From assembly GCA_950295325.1 (NCBI GenBank), contig OX485807.1:34688440-34752439 (forward strand): 64,000 nt of DNA. The letters run 5' to 3'. Source of the DNA: Polytrichum commune (lineage: Eukaryota; Streptophyta; Polytrichopsida; Polytrichales; Polytrichaceae). Of this stretch, positions 54,943 to 64,000 are shown piece after piece. The position numbers were made by a program, and so were the translations under genes. A model generated the notes under the pieces. It ran no database searches, had not been told where the DNA came from, and saw only the letters and a list, made by a program, of their open reading frames with translations. Position 1 is the stretch's first letter. The number at the start of each line of letters is the position of its first letter.

Positions 54943-55112
54943 CGGTCTAAGATGACCCAAAACTACCGGGTAGTAGGGGAGAGTTGGTTGGTGGTTCGAT
55001 TCCTGGCCGTGAAATCTTCTCCATAGTTGACGGGAAAAAGTAGCCATGTGGTTGTATGCCTCCTGTGTTCCCAAAAAAAAGAAAAAGAAAGAGAAAAAGA
55101 AAAGAAAAAGAT
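54943..55112 (+). mobile_element. SINE (family S2), 170 bp, A-rich tail
   Basis: A B-box-like GGTGGTTCGATTCCTGG (54992-55008) follows an A-box-like GGGTAGTAGGGGAGAGTTGG. The body is short and ends in an A/G-rich tail (about 55073-55111). It is bounded by a perfect 16-bp target duplication GAAGTGGTCACCTGTT at 54927-54942 and 55113-55128. Post-B-box sequence (TGAAATCTTCTC.ATAGTTGACGG) resembles family S1, so the two heads are related but the 3' halves differ. Confidence 0.9.
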
Positions 55113-55128
55113 GAAGTGGTCACCTGTT

Positions 55129-56404
55129 GTGTAACTATTGATTTACTTGGATTCTTGGAAAGGTGAGTAATGGAACATGCAAAACATCAATATCGAGATT
55201 CACGTAAACAAATCTGTCCATTCCTATTTACATCAATACTATGATAAGACGTAGAGCTTAAAACATAAACTCGAGACCACTCCACCCTTCCTGAATTGTG
55301 GATAGTGTCCATGGAGTTTGACAAAGCAGGCACCCTAGAGACAAATACAACTTCAGGTGATCGGCGTGAATAAAAAAGTATATTATCGGTATGCATAGAG
55401 AGACTCGGGTGCTTCAAACGTGCAGTCTTCAGACAAGAGGAACAAAATTGTGGGCAAATCACTGCACATGGTGGAATCGGAATCAGAATGGTTCTCTATT
55501 CACAAGTTGTAGAAAATTGTTGAATCATGCCAGTGGATCACAAAAATTGGGATTTTCCTCCTGGAGATGATGGCAGGGACATAAACAAGACATTTGCAAA
55601 TGCAGCGAAGTACGTAGCCCAGTCAAAGTGACTGTCTCCAGCCACACAACCATTTCAGGTTTTCCTCCTACCATCATAATTACTGGGATCAAATCATACT
55701 AACTTCGAAACATTTTCAGGAGTTGCTGGGGAGTGCAAGCTCTGGTTGTTGATGTTGTAAAGCTTATCACTGCTGCAACTCTGGGCATTGAATGGTAGTG
55801 TAAATGCATTGAGCTGTAAGAATCATATTGCAATCATTTCACTCGCTGATCTGTTGATAGCGAAACTGTAATATGAGCCTGACAGCCAATTATGTCGGTT
55901 GCTGACCAACCCAAAGCACACAGCTGCTGATCATTGGTGCCTGGCTCCAATATGGTAGCTGATCTTTACATGGTGGTCTAAAACCCAATACGCGTAGCAG
56001 CAAAGATGTCAACACAGGCAGTTGCGAAACAATGTTGATGAGGCCTTGATGACAAAAAGGTATTGCCAACTTAAACTAATCCAGAAATTTTCAGAATAGA
56101 ATCAGCTCCCAACTCCAAAAGCAATCCTCCTATGCACTGATTTGGGGAGGAATATTGGTCCTTGTAATTTTCTTCAATGCTGAGTTGGTTTCTTCAATAT
56201 TGGTACTGGTGGAGCTGATATCATCAACATGCAGCGTCATGGCTTTTGCACAGCTCGGCCATAGCCGGCCCCCAACAAGCCTTGAGTGTCAATAATGGTT
56301 AGTTTATAATCGTTGGTCATCATCAAGAGTGGGAACAACTGAACACCATTTCATCTGTTCTCCAGCGTTTTGTTGCGTTCCGTTTCAATCCGTTTCATTC
56401 CTGC
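55129..56404 (-). other. Likely 3' flank of the WRKY gene
   Basis: Lies downstream of the WRKY stop on the minus strand. Part is probably its 3' untranslated region; I could not identify a clear polyadenylation signal. The minus frame 55187-55462 has no recognisable domain. Confidence 0.4.
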
Positions 56405-59400
56405 TCACATGTTGCGGCGGGTAGCCCCCGGCCGTACAATATCCTCCAGCAAGCCTTCATTGGAGGCCGCACTAGCTGGGGACGGTTGCGACCTCAATGC
56501 AGGATCTGGTGGACCCATTAACGAGTCAATCTCCATCTCCTGGGCAGCACGTCCTCCGAGAAGTGAGTTTGGAATACTACCCCAGCACATTGCGTCTTGC
56601 AAGTCTTTCAATAAAAGCTCATTATGGCTATTCCCACCACCGCCTCCCCCACCTTGCGTCTGTGGTGGCTGCTGTTCCTGCTCCTGTCCACCACCCCCGA
56701 GCATTTTCTGTGCCTTGAACAAATCCTCCGAACTTGCCTTCATGTTTCCCGAACCAATCTTGGTGATGTTGTTATTGTTTTCGTCTCGGCTCGCCGCCAT
56801 GGCAGTCGCCAACCCTCGTAAGAAAATCGGGTCCGGGCTGCTGCTGCAGCTCTGTGGCACCAGTGACAACTTATTACAAAACTCCTGTGTGCTGCTGGTT
56901 GTAGCTGCTTCCTTGTTGCTTCCCCCTCTTTGGAGCTGAACACTGAGGTCATAGGTGCTCCGTGGCGGCAACATGGGTGTGTGGGGCTGGAAGCTGGGGA
57001 AGCTGCTGGAGGTCGCAGCGGATGATGTTGGTGTTGGTGTTGGTGTTGGTGATGATGTAGATGGTACTATTGTGGTTGTGGATGTGGTTGTGGTTGTGGT
57101 TGCTGTTGCTGTTGCTGTTGCTATTGTTGTGGTGGTGGTGGTGGTGGAGGAGGAAGAAGAAGGGGGAACATAGGCGGCCCCACCTGGTTTGTGTTCACCA
57201 CAAGCTGGCAATGGCGGAGCATCAGGGTTGCTTCCTCTGGAGCCCGCCGCAGGGCTCACATGTGTGTGAGTGCCCTCGTACGTGGTGATCACCATCCCTG
57301 GATCCTCTGGAGACCGTTCCACCCTCTTCCGCACTGGACACTTGGGATTTGTGCACCTGTAGTAGCTCCTGCACATCATCACAAAGTGCAGCAAAGTTCA
57401 AACAGCAGGGATTGATGAGACTCATGGCTCCTCCCAAATTTAGAAGAACCGTCATCAAAGCCGTCATGTGTTAAATATGAGTTGATTCAGGGACTGATCG
57501 GTGATTCTTAGCTTCCGTCAGCTGATCGCAGATTGTCTCTCAGCTCGGACTGTAACCTACAGGACTTCCTGGACCGTCTGGAAAATAAATCAATCATACT
57601 TAACAATGTGAAAGCGTAACCTATAACTGAAGTCAATGAAGGTTACTAAACTTCTAACCCAAAACTTACAATGAGCCCAGATACTCATGTGAAAGTGGCT
57701 ATGCCATGAAGGACACAAGCTATGGCCAACAAGATGATGGTCTGGGGATGGCCAGGCTGCCAGCTAACAAGATACAGCAGACAAGAATGTGGGGCTCATG
57801 ATTTAGGTCAAGAGTATTTGCAAATTATGAGCTGCAGGAGCAGCTGTGAACTTCTATAGAAGGTGATCAGAGAGCCAGAGGAGAAGGAGGAGGTTAAGTA
57901 GTAGTACCGAGGATGAGGGCTATTCTTCACAGCTTTTTGGCCATACTTGCGCCACTTGTATCCATCTTCCATGATCTCCACGTCGCTCCGGGTCTGAAGT
58001 GCATACCGCGGCTCCCTCACTCTCTTCGGCCCCTTCCTCCGAGTCTTGTTCGACCTGTGCAGGCAATCCCAAAACCCATGGTCATGCCACTGATCCTAAC
58101 CCTCACTGCCAAAATTTGAGGAGTGTCCGCAGTACCCACATACAGTCGAGGAGTATCTCTTCCACGGTGTAATTCTGAATACTGGGTGACCTCTAAAGCT
58201 CTAGATGATGACGATATTACGGTTCGAAACTCTGCAAAGTGCGGAAAGAGTCCCGAAACAGTGAAGAACAAGGTTAGCTTCCGGTGTCCATTAAACCCCA
58301 TAGTCATGCAGTTGACCCAAACCCTCCCTTTCAACCTCACTACCCGATATTTGAGAAGTGTCCACTGTAGAAGGACTATATATCTCACAGCATAATTCTG
58401 AGAACCGGGTGTCTCTTAAAACTCTGGAAGATGACGATATTGCGGTTCGCAACTGCGCAAGGATGTGAAAACAGTCCCAAAACAGTGAAGAAGAAGCTTA
58501 GCTTCCGGGCTCCCAAATCCCATGGTCATGTGATTGATCCAAACCCCTCCCTCTCCCTTTGCACTACCAACATTTGAGTAGCGTCCGCAGCACCTCCCAC
58601 ATACAGAAGCTGTAGGAGGTGTATGTCACAGTATAATTCTGAATATTGGGTAACCAAATGGCAGACAAAAGAAAACTCAAAGAAGATGATGTTGCGGTTC
58701 CCCTGAACGGACAGAAAAAGTGTGAAATACTGGTGAAGAAGGAGAAGCAGCTAGCTTAACGGTTTCCCAAAATCCATGGTCATGCGATTGATCCCAACCC
58801 TCCTATCCACTTCTCACTGTCTAACTTCTCTCTTGGCCTCCGCTGCTGGAGGACTGTGTCAAAACATAATTCTGAATGCTGCCTATTCCAATGGCAGCAG
58901 TCCTACCAAAACTCTACAAGACAGTCACGTTGCGGTTACAGAAAACCGCAAAATAGTCAAATAGCGGAGCAGGTGAAGAAGGTTGAAAAGAAGGCTAAGA
59001 AAGAGAAGGAAGAGGAGGTGGGTGCTTACGGTTTCTTAAGGTCGGGAGATTGGATCTCGTCATTATCATCCAAACCTCGATCAGGTGTTTTGCGCTTACT
59101 GCTGCTGCTAACACTGGGCCCAGTGCTGGGACCGACGTTGGCCGCAGTACTGCTGCGAGCCCGGTCGCTGCTGCTCATGTGATGATGGATGTCACGGTGA
59201 ATGAGGTCGTCCTGATCACTGAAGCTCCCGGAGCTCATGGACGAGTTGGGTGTGCTGGGCAACGTGGAGGCCGTAGAATTCATGCGCGCAGGAGAAGATG
59301 ACGACCCCCCACCCGCAACCGGTGAGCCAAGTGTGGTGCTTGCAGGCGAAGGCGAGTGCATCATGGTGTTGTCGAATCCATTGGAGGAATTATGAGGTGA

Positions 59401-60231
59401 CGTCGTCGTCGTCGTGGTCGTCGTCTTATTCCACTCCGAAGTCGACACGATCATCAACTCCTGCTGCTGGGCATTCGCATTCGCATTCGCATTTGCTCCC
59501 CATGTGGGCACCGGAATGCTCAGAAGGTCCTGCAAGCTGTCGATGTACATCCCCAGCGGCCTACCTGCACTCTCCTGCGGCAGCCACGGAAACTCTGGCA
59601 ACGAGTCCCAAAACATCTCCTGCTGTTGCTGCTGCTGCTGCTGTTGCCGCAAAATTTGATGCTGGAAGCAAGTAGTCCCCCCTGCTGCACTACTTGTGGG
59701 CAGGCCAAATCCCAATCCCATGTTGCTGCCGGGATTCAATCCCACGGCGCCGATGTTATTCAGATTACTGTTGTTATTGTAATCACGAGGGCTGGGGTTG
59801 ATGGTGTCGGGAAGGGTGTTGATCCACGAGGTTGGGGAGGGCATGGACAGCAGGTCGTTCAGGAAGCTTAAGGGGGAGCTAAAGGGTTGGGATGATGAGT
59901 TGGGCGAGAAAGAGGAGGAGGATGTCGTCGAGGTAGCGGAAGCAAAGTCCCTGGGAGGTGGCGAAACCATCAACGGAGTCGTCGACGAAAGCTGTTGTTG
60001 TTGTTGTTGCTGCTGCTGCTGATGGTTATGGTGATGGTGAAGATTTTGATGTTGATGTTGATGCAGCGAGTCGTGGTGGTCATGTTGCAGAATGGCAGGG
60101 TTAATCACATCTTCACCCAAGGATCGCATCAGTCGCTCCAGCTCCATGTTGTCCTCGTGCCGCATACCCCCGGCTTCTGCTGCGCCGTCGTCGTCCCCTC
60201 GCATCGACATGGGCCGCAGCCCACTCGACAT
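56405..60231 (-). CDS. WRKY transcription factor, group IIc-like, 770 aa
   Basis: A nuclear sequence-specific activator or repressor that binds W-box (TTGAC) promoter elements. Exons (minus strand): 60231-59030, 58054-57908, 57368-56405; introns are GT-AG and phases join to 770 codons. One WRKY domain: WRKYGQK at residues 435-441, zinc ligands Cys455, Cys460, His484, His486 (C-X4-C-X23-H-X-H). The second intron splits the Arg codon of HPR, the conserved R-type position. A basic stretch [14 protein letters not shown] precedes the domain and may serve nuclear import. The finger spacing and single domain fit group IIc or a group I protein that lost its N-terminal domain. The 400-residue N-terminal exon is low-complexity (His/Gln, poly-Gln, Asn-Ala, poly-Thr, Ser runs) with LNDLLSMPS and LQDLLSIP motifs. 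Much longer than usual IIc proteins. The start is the first in-frame ATG; an in-frame GTG lies 21 nt upstream. Confidence 0.92.
58065..59010 (-). repeat. Four tandem repeats filling WRKY intron 1
   Basis: Diverged units of 222, 222 and 254 bp plus a fourth. The anchor CAT(G/A)GTCATG occurs at 58077, 58299, 58521 and 58775. Each unit has a 'GATCC.AACCCTC' block, 'ATAATTCTGA', 'GATGACGATATT.CGGTTC' and 'CAGTGAAGAA'. They occupy nearly all of the 975-bp intron and are confined to it. Confidence 0.85.
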
Positions 60232-61920
60232 GGCGGCCGCCGTCCTGGCCACAACCTGCGCTAGCTCCAGCGTTCCCTAACTAAGTAAGTCCACCCAGGT
60301 CTCCGGGAACAACCAACCAATCGATCAACCGATCAATTAATCCCCCAGAAACCCCACCAAGATGGCTTTCTTCGATGCGCTTCGTTCGTTCAGGCTATGT
60401 GGTTCCTGGAAAAGAGAGAGGCGGAGCAATGTAGCGCTGGTACTGACTGGTAAGCTAAGAAATTGGTTGGAGTGGCAAGCTCGCACTCAAGAGGGCCGGC
60501 AGCGGAATTTAGTGGTGCGCCCAAGAATCTGGCTGGAATGGGGGCTTGTGGTGATGGAAATGGCGGGACCTGCTGCTGTTGTATTATCAATTGCTGTATG
60601 CCCCCCACAGGATTGTTTATATGGTTGCAACCTTACACCTCCGCTATAAGGCACGTCAAATTGTTGGGCCTGTGACACCAGCAGCAGCGACGAAGAGGAC
60701 AACCGAGACATCTATGGTGGGGGATGGGTTTCCGGTGCCCACAACTGGAGGGCAACCCGACCGACCAACCAACCAACCTGGCCAAAATGGTCGTCTATCT
60801 ATCTAAAAACTCAAGATTGCTGATGCAGGAAGAAGAAGAATATCCAAACTCCCCGACTTTGCTGCTGCTGCTGCTTCGGCGCTCCGTCCTTCTCTGTCTA
60901 CACTTCCTCCCTCATTTCCATAATGTCATCAATGTGTGTGCATGCTAACTTTCTTCACCTCCTCGAGCCTGTCACACCTTCCTTTTCCTACGTTTACACC
61001 ACCCAGCTCATCCACTCCCAAGCTTCGCTCATACGCCACAAGGAACCCACACGAACCGACGCTTCAGGATCCCAATCCCCTCCTCCTAACTTAACCCTCC
61101 ACGACACTCCCAAAACTCCCTCACACTCAACCCACACCCCACCACCACAACGAAAACCAGACCAACACAGGAAAGATTCTCCCTCTCTGCTCCCTCGCTC
61201 AAACAAATTTCCCTTCCCCCCACACCCACCCACACAAACAAACAAACCACCTTCTGTTTCCGGGTTTGGATGCACAGTAACAACTCGTGCTCCCCGAAGC
61301 AACAGAAACCGCAGCAACAGCATCCAAGTGCGTTGGATGGTGATTTGTCTCCCCTAGCTGCGCATGCAGGCTCCCCGCAGATGAAAGAACAGTTTTTTTG
61401 GTTTTGGTTGAGGCGGTGGGAGGTCAGCGACGATCTCGCCCCGGCGCTCTGAAAGGAAGCTGGGCGTTGTATGTAGGTGGACTCGGAGAGCTGAGGGTGG
61501 GAGACGAGGAAGGGCGGTGGAAGTTACCGCGCTGACTTCGGTTATTTACTGCCCTAGGGCAGGGGTAAAATAGGGGACGGGTAGAAAGAGCCCGCAGGGG
61601 GGCCGCGACTCCGGCCCCGAGTGGCCCATTGTCGGTAACGCGGGGTCAGCCCATGGTCAACGGTCACCGCGTGGAGCCTTTCCTCCTCGCCTGTTGGACG
61701 TTCCCCACCCACCCAGCCTCATGGAAACCCTTCCAGAAGCACTGTAAACGCTGGGAACGCCCTTGGGAACCTCCTTGGGAACGCGCCTCTGCCAGCCTCA
61801 TCAAAAGGTCCCCCCACTCTATCCAGCCCGAAACGAAACAAAACGCAGCCGGAAAAGCGGGTTGCGTCCTCAACCCTCTTTTGCTTTAGCACACACTTGT
61901 GAGTTGGTGATGACTGGTGG
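60232..61920 (-). promoter_or_regulatory. Upstream region of the WRKY gene
   Basis: Contains the presumed 5' leader and promoter. A weak TATA-like CATATAAACA on the minus strand lies near 60620, about 390 bases before the ATG. GC content is higher here (about 61400-61870). Plus-strand frames (for example 60923-61357) look like pyrimidine-rich leader DNA rather than protein. A TSS cannot be placed from sequence alone. Confidence 0.3.
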
Positions 61921-61929
61921 CAAGTTGCA

Positions 61930-62023
61930 CGGCTTGGGCGAACCAACCCGTACATTGGTTCCCTGTAGGCGAGGGTTTAGGCATCTAACAAGGAACGAGT
62001 GTATGAATTGGTTCGCCTGAATC
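61930..62023 (-). mobile_element. 94-bp Mutator-type MITE (family C), copy 2
   Basis: Same length and terminal GGGCGAACCAACCC as copy 1, in the opposite orientation judged by the asymmetric centre. Perfect 9-bp duplication CAAGTTGCA at 61921-61929 and 62024-62032. Confidence 0.85.
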
Positions 62024-62032
62024 CAAGTTGCA

Positions 62033-62466
62033 TTGGGGCTTTTGTGGTGGTGGCCACACTGCTCTCAGAGAGAGAGAAAGAGAGAGTTGGATCGGGAATA
62101 TACTTTTACCACATGTGGAGGAGGGAGAGAAAGGGGGAATTATCACATACGAGCATAGCCCTCATTTATTCATTCATTTGACATAAAGCCCTAAAATAAT
62201 ATGTGTAGTCCGAATGTTGCTTTGCATTGTAATTGGTTTCAAAGACCCCAAATTAACCTAGTCCATGTCATTTGGGATGAATCCGGTCACAAAGAGTCTA
62301 GTTTTTTGATGTTCGATGGGTGAGAGGGTACACTCGTATGTGATAAGTCCCTCTCTCCCGGGAGGAGGGTAAAGGCAAGATGATGTCTTGCTTTTTGAGA
62401 GATTTGGTTTCCCAACACCTATCATCAGGTGCGGGGTAGAAAATTGCCCCTGTAGGATTATTGTTG
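62033..62466. other. Intergenic, no gene seen
   Basis: A short GA run near 62068-62086. Nothing recognised. Confidence 0.4.
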
Positions 62467-62474
62467 AATTAATC

Positions 62475-62701
62475 GTACCCATTTCCGAACGGAGTGGTTG
62501 GCGATTTGATTCCCACTATGAAACCTTCTCTCTACTTGACGGAAAAAAGAACTAGCCAGGTAAGTAGGAAGCCAAGAGCCCACCCACCGCAAGGAGGCAG
62601 TAAACCCCACCATGTACCAAGAGGATTCTTGAACATGATAGGGCCAATGGGCTTAAATTCATGTCAGATTGCCCGACGTTGGTTATTTATTTACCTATTT
62701 A
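62475..62701 (+). mobile_element. 5'-truncated SINE S1, plus orientation
   Basis: Aligns with 9780-10040 reversed. Begins within the head (AGTGGTTGGCGATTTGATTCC), then the body GAAGCCAAGAGCCCACCCAC, and ends with a GGTTATTTATTTACC tail. Flanked by AATTAATC at 62467-62474 and 62702-62709. The B-box-like region is retained but the A-box is lost. Confidence 0.75.
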
Positions 62702-62709
62702 AATTAATC

Positions 62710-63246
62710 TCAAAAGATTGATTTGCCAAGGTCTTTGACTACGTTGCAGGTGTTAGTTTGTCTTAGAATAACAACCCATGGGCTCCGTATAGTAATCAAT
62801 GTTTTGACCTTCCTTGATGGCAGGGTGTTGTGACATGTACCCCTTAGCTAGGCCCCCACTAGTCTTAGAAAGATAGGGAGGGTCAAGGGAGAGAAAATAT
62901 TCCTTCCTTAGGTTTGTGGTGATTCTTATCTCAATTGGGTAGCACTAGATTATACTTGTTTGGGATCACTCATGTTGAGTTTGCAATCAAGTAGCTTGAA
63001 GGCAAAGGACGGATGTCTTGTTCGTTGAGCTCAACCTCACCAATCTTGCCACGGCGAAAGAGGGCTTAGTAAAACATGACTCTCATAGCTATGTGTTCAA
63101 TTCATCTCAATTGGATTGCACTAAACCATTTTTAATCCCTAATTTTTTAAAATTGGATTCATTTTCACCCTAGGTTAATTTTTGGGAGGGAGGGATATGG
63201 GGGAGGGGGGGAGGGGGGAGTCCCAGCTCAAAAGGGAAGACATCTA
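62710..63246. other. Intergenic, no gene seen
   Basis: Includes a G-rich run near 63184-63220. No gene supported. Confidence 0.4.
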
Positions 63247-63497
63247 CACTTATATGTGCAATTAGGTTGCCTTTGTGAATAAGTAGCCTCTTACCCATGT
63301 AAATTACATTGGGTCGAAACCATATCACAAAGAATTATAATTTTGTATATTCATTCTTACATAAAACACAATCAAAATCAAAATCAAACATAAACATATC
63401 ACATTTTGCTACAAGTGTTAGTAAATATCCAAAGTAGTATGAAACGTTGATATATTGGCGTGGGGCAACCTAATCGCACATAGTGGTGGTGGTGGTG
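63247..63497. mobile_element. TA-flanked MITE family E, copy 3
   Basis: 251 bp. Left end CACTTATATGTGCAATTAGG after TA (63245-63246). At the right end the terminal repeat has been widened by a (GTG)n run (63483-63497) before TA (63498-63499). Confidence 0.75.
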
Positions 63498-63499
63498 TA

Positions 63500-64000
63500 G
63501 TATAGAGTAGGGATGGGCGGCCGGATCATGAGGAGGAAGGTTATTTTTAAATGCCATGAACTGGTCCGTCTCGCTCCCATAAACGGGATAGATAGGAGGC
63601 TAGGCTTAACTTAACTGTCTCCTATCCAGTCCGGGCGTGTGGGATCATCAACTACATGCATGATATGTTACGGCCAGTGGGCCACCCAAAAAAAAGTTAA
63701 AAGAAAGTTAAAAGAAAGTTTTTAAAAAGTTAGTGCGGCCACTTGGGTGATTGCTACAGAGGGCTGTTGTTTTTTGGTTATTCCACATGATTGTCGGGCA
63801 CTCTTTTTGAGCCCGCTACCTCGGGAAATGCCCAGTTTGTTGCTTGCTCATGTAACAAGTCATGATGTGGGCAGTCACAAAAAGGGAGGGATAAGCTGCC
63901 CGAACTTCACATTCCCATCGCGGTAGCTAGGTTGGCTTTGGCAATGCAAGTGGGAGCATGGGCCGAGGGGTGTTCGCCACGAGGCTTCGTGAATGCATCT
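63500..64000. other. Intergenic, no gene seen
   Basis: No gene or repeat boundary recognised up to the window end. Confidence 0.4.

Noticed and set aside
56370-56939. Plus-strand open frame of 189 codons
   Set aside because: It is antisense to the third exon of the WRKY gene and is open because of that exon's composition.
60232-60252. GTG start seven codons upstream of the WRKY ATG
   Set aside because: GTG starts are not expected for a plant nuclear gene, and an in-frame ATG follows at 60231.
1-64000. CRISPR arrays, bacterial operons, rRNA genes
   Set aside because: No regularly spaced short identical repeats, no rRNA-like blocks; introns and SINEs show plant nuclear DNA.

Overview
This window is nuclear DNA of a land plant. 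The evidence is two intact, intron-rich host genes: a leucine-rich-repeat receptor kinase and a WRKY transcription factor, both with plant-type splice sites. The rest is mostly repeats. WRKY domain details and the LINE types suggest a seed-free plant (moss, lycophyte or fern), but that is a weak inference from family resemblance.

Layout. 0-24 kb has no host gene I can support. It is a dense collection of short transposons: a 217-bp tandem triplication (0.83-1.48 kb), hAT-type MITEs with 8-bp target duplications, TA-flanked MITEs, a Harbinger-type MITE, a tRNA-derived SINE interrupted by a 1.1-kb Mutator-type foldback element, a hAT-like element, a decayed LINE end, and a second SINE with a TATC tail. 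Seven copies of one hAT-type MITE ('family D') lie between 3.5 and 21.9 kb, and two of them carry nested insertions.

24.4-37.1 kb (+ strand) holds the receptor kinase gene: 17 exons with intact phases, 822 codons. It has a signal peptide, an LRR ectodomain, one membrane helix and a complete RD-type kinase. A 3.5-unit array of ~400-bp diverged tandem repeats ends about 240 bp before its ATG. Its introns hold two full MITEs of one family, a partial MITE of another, a 94-bp Mutator-type MITE and locally duplicated intron DNA. Fragments matching its 3' end recur at 37.4 and 38.8 kb.

37.1-48 kb: a Harbinger MITE (40.35-40.85 kb), then a GC-richer block (about 40.9-47.84 kb) containing a transposon gene (43.0-45.36 kb). 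The gene has a Transposase_24-like domain, a Cys/His cluster, a coiled coil and an RG-rich tail, and is broken by a single in-frame TAG. Its 3' end is duplicated as two identical 261-bp copies flanking a ~970-bp solo-LTR-like insert. A possible CACTA-type right terminus lies at 47.84 kb.

48-56 kb: a hAT MITE, a decayed LINE on the minus strand (RNase H and C-terminal parts visible), a TA-flanked MITE, and a 170-bp SINE with a perfect 16-bp target duplication.

56.4-60.2 kb (- strand) holds the WRKY gene: 3 exons, 770 codons, one WRKYGQK domain with a C-X4-C-X23-H-X-H finger. Its first intron consists largely of four tandem ~222-254-bp repeats. The remainder to 64 kb holds further copies of the 94-bp MITE, the first SINE family and a TA-flanked MITE.

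The receptor kinase and WRKY factor could both act in stress or developmental signalling, but nothing here links them. The best leads are the broken Transposase_24-like gene with its duplication/insert structure, and the nested MITE/SINE/MULE insertions whose target duplications define the families.
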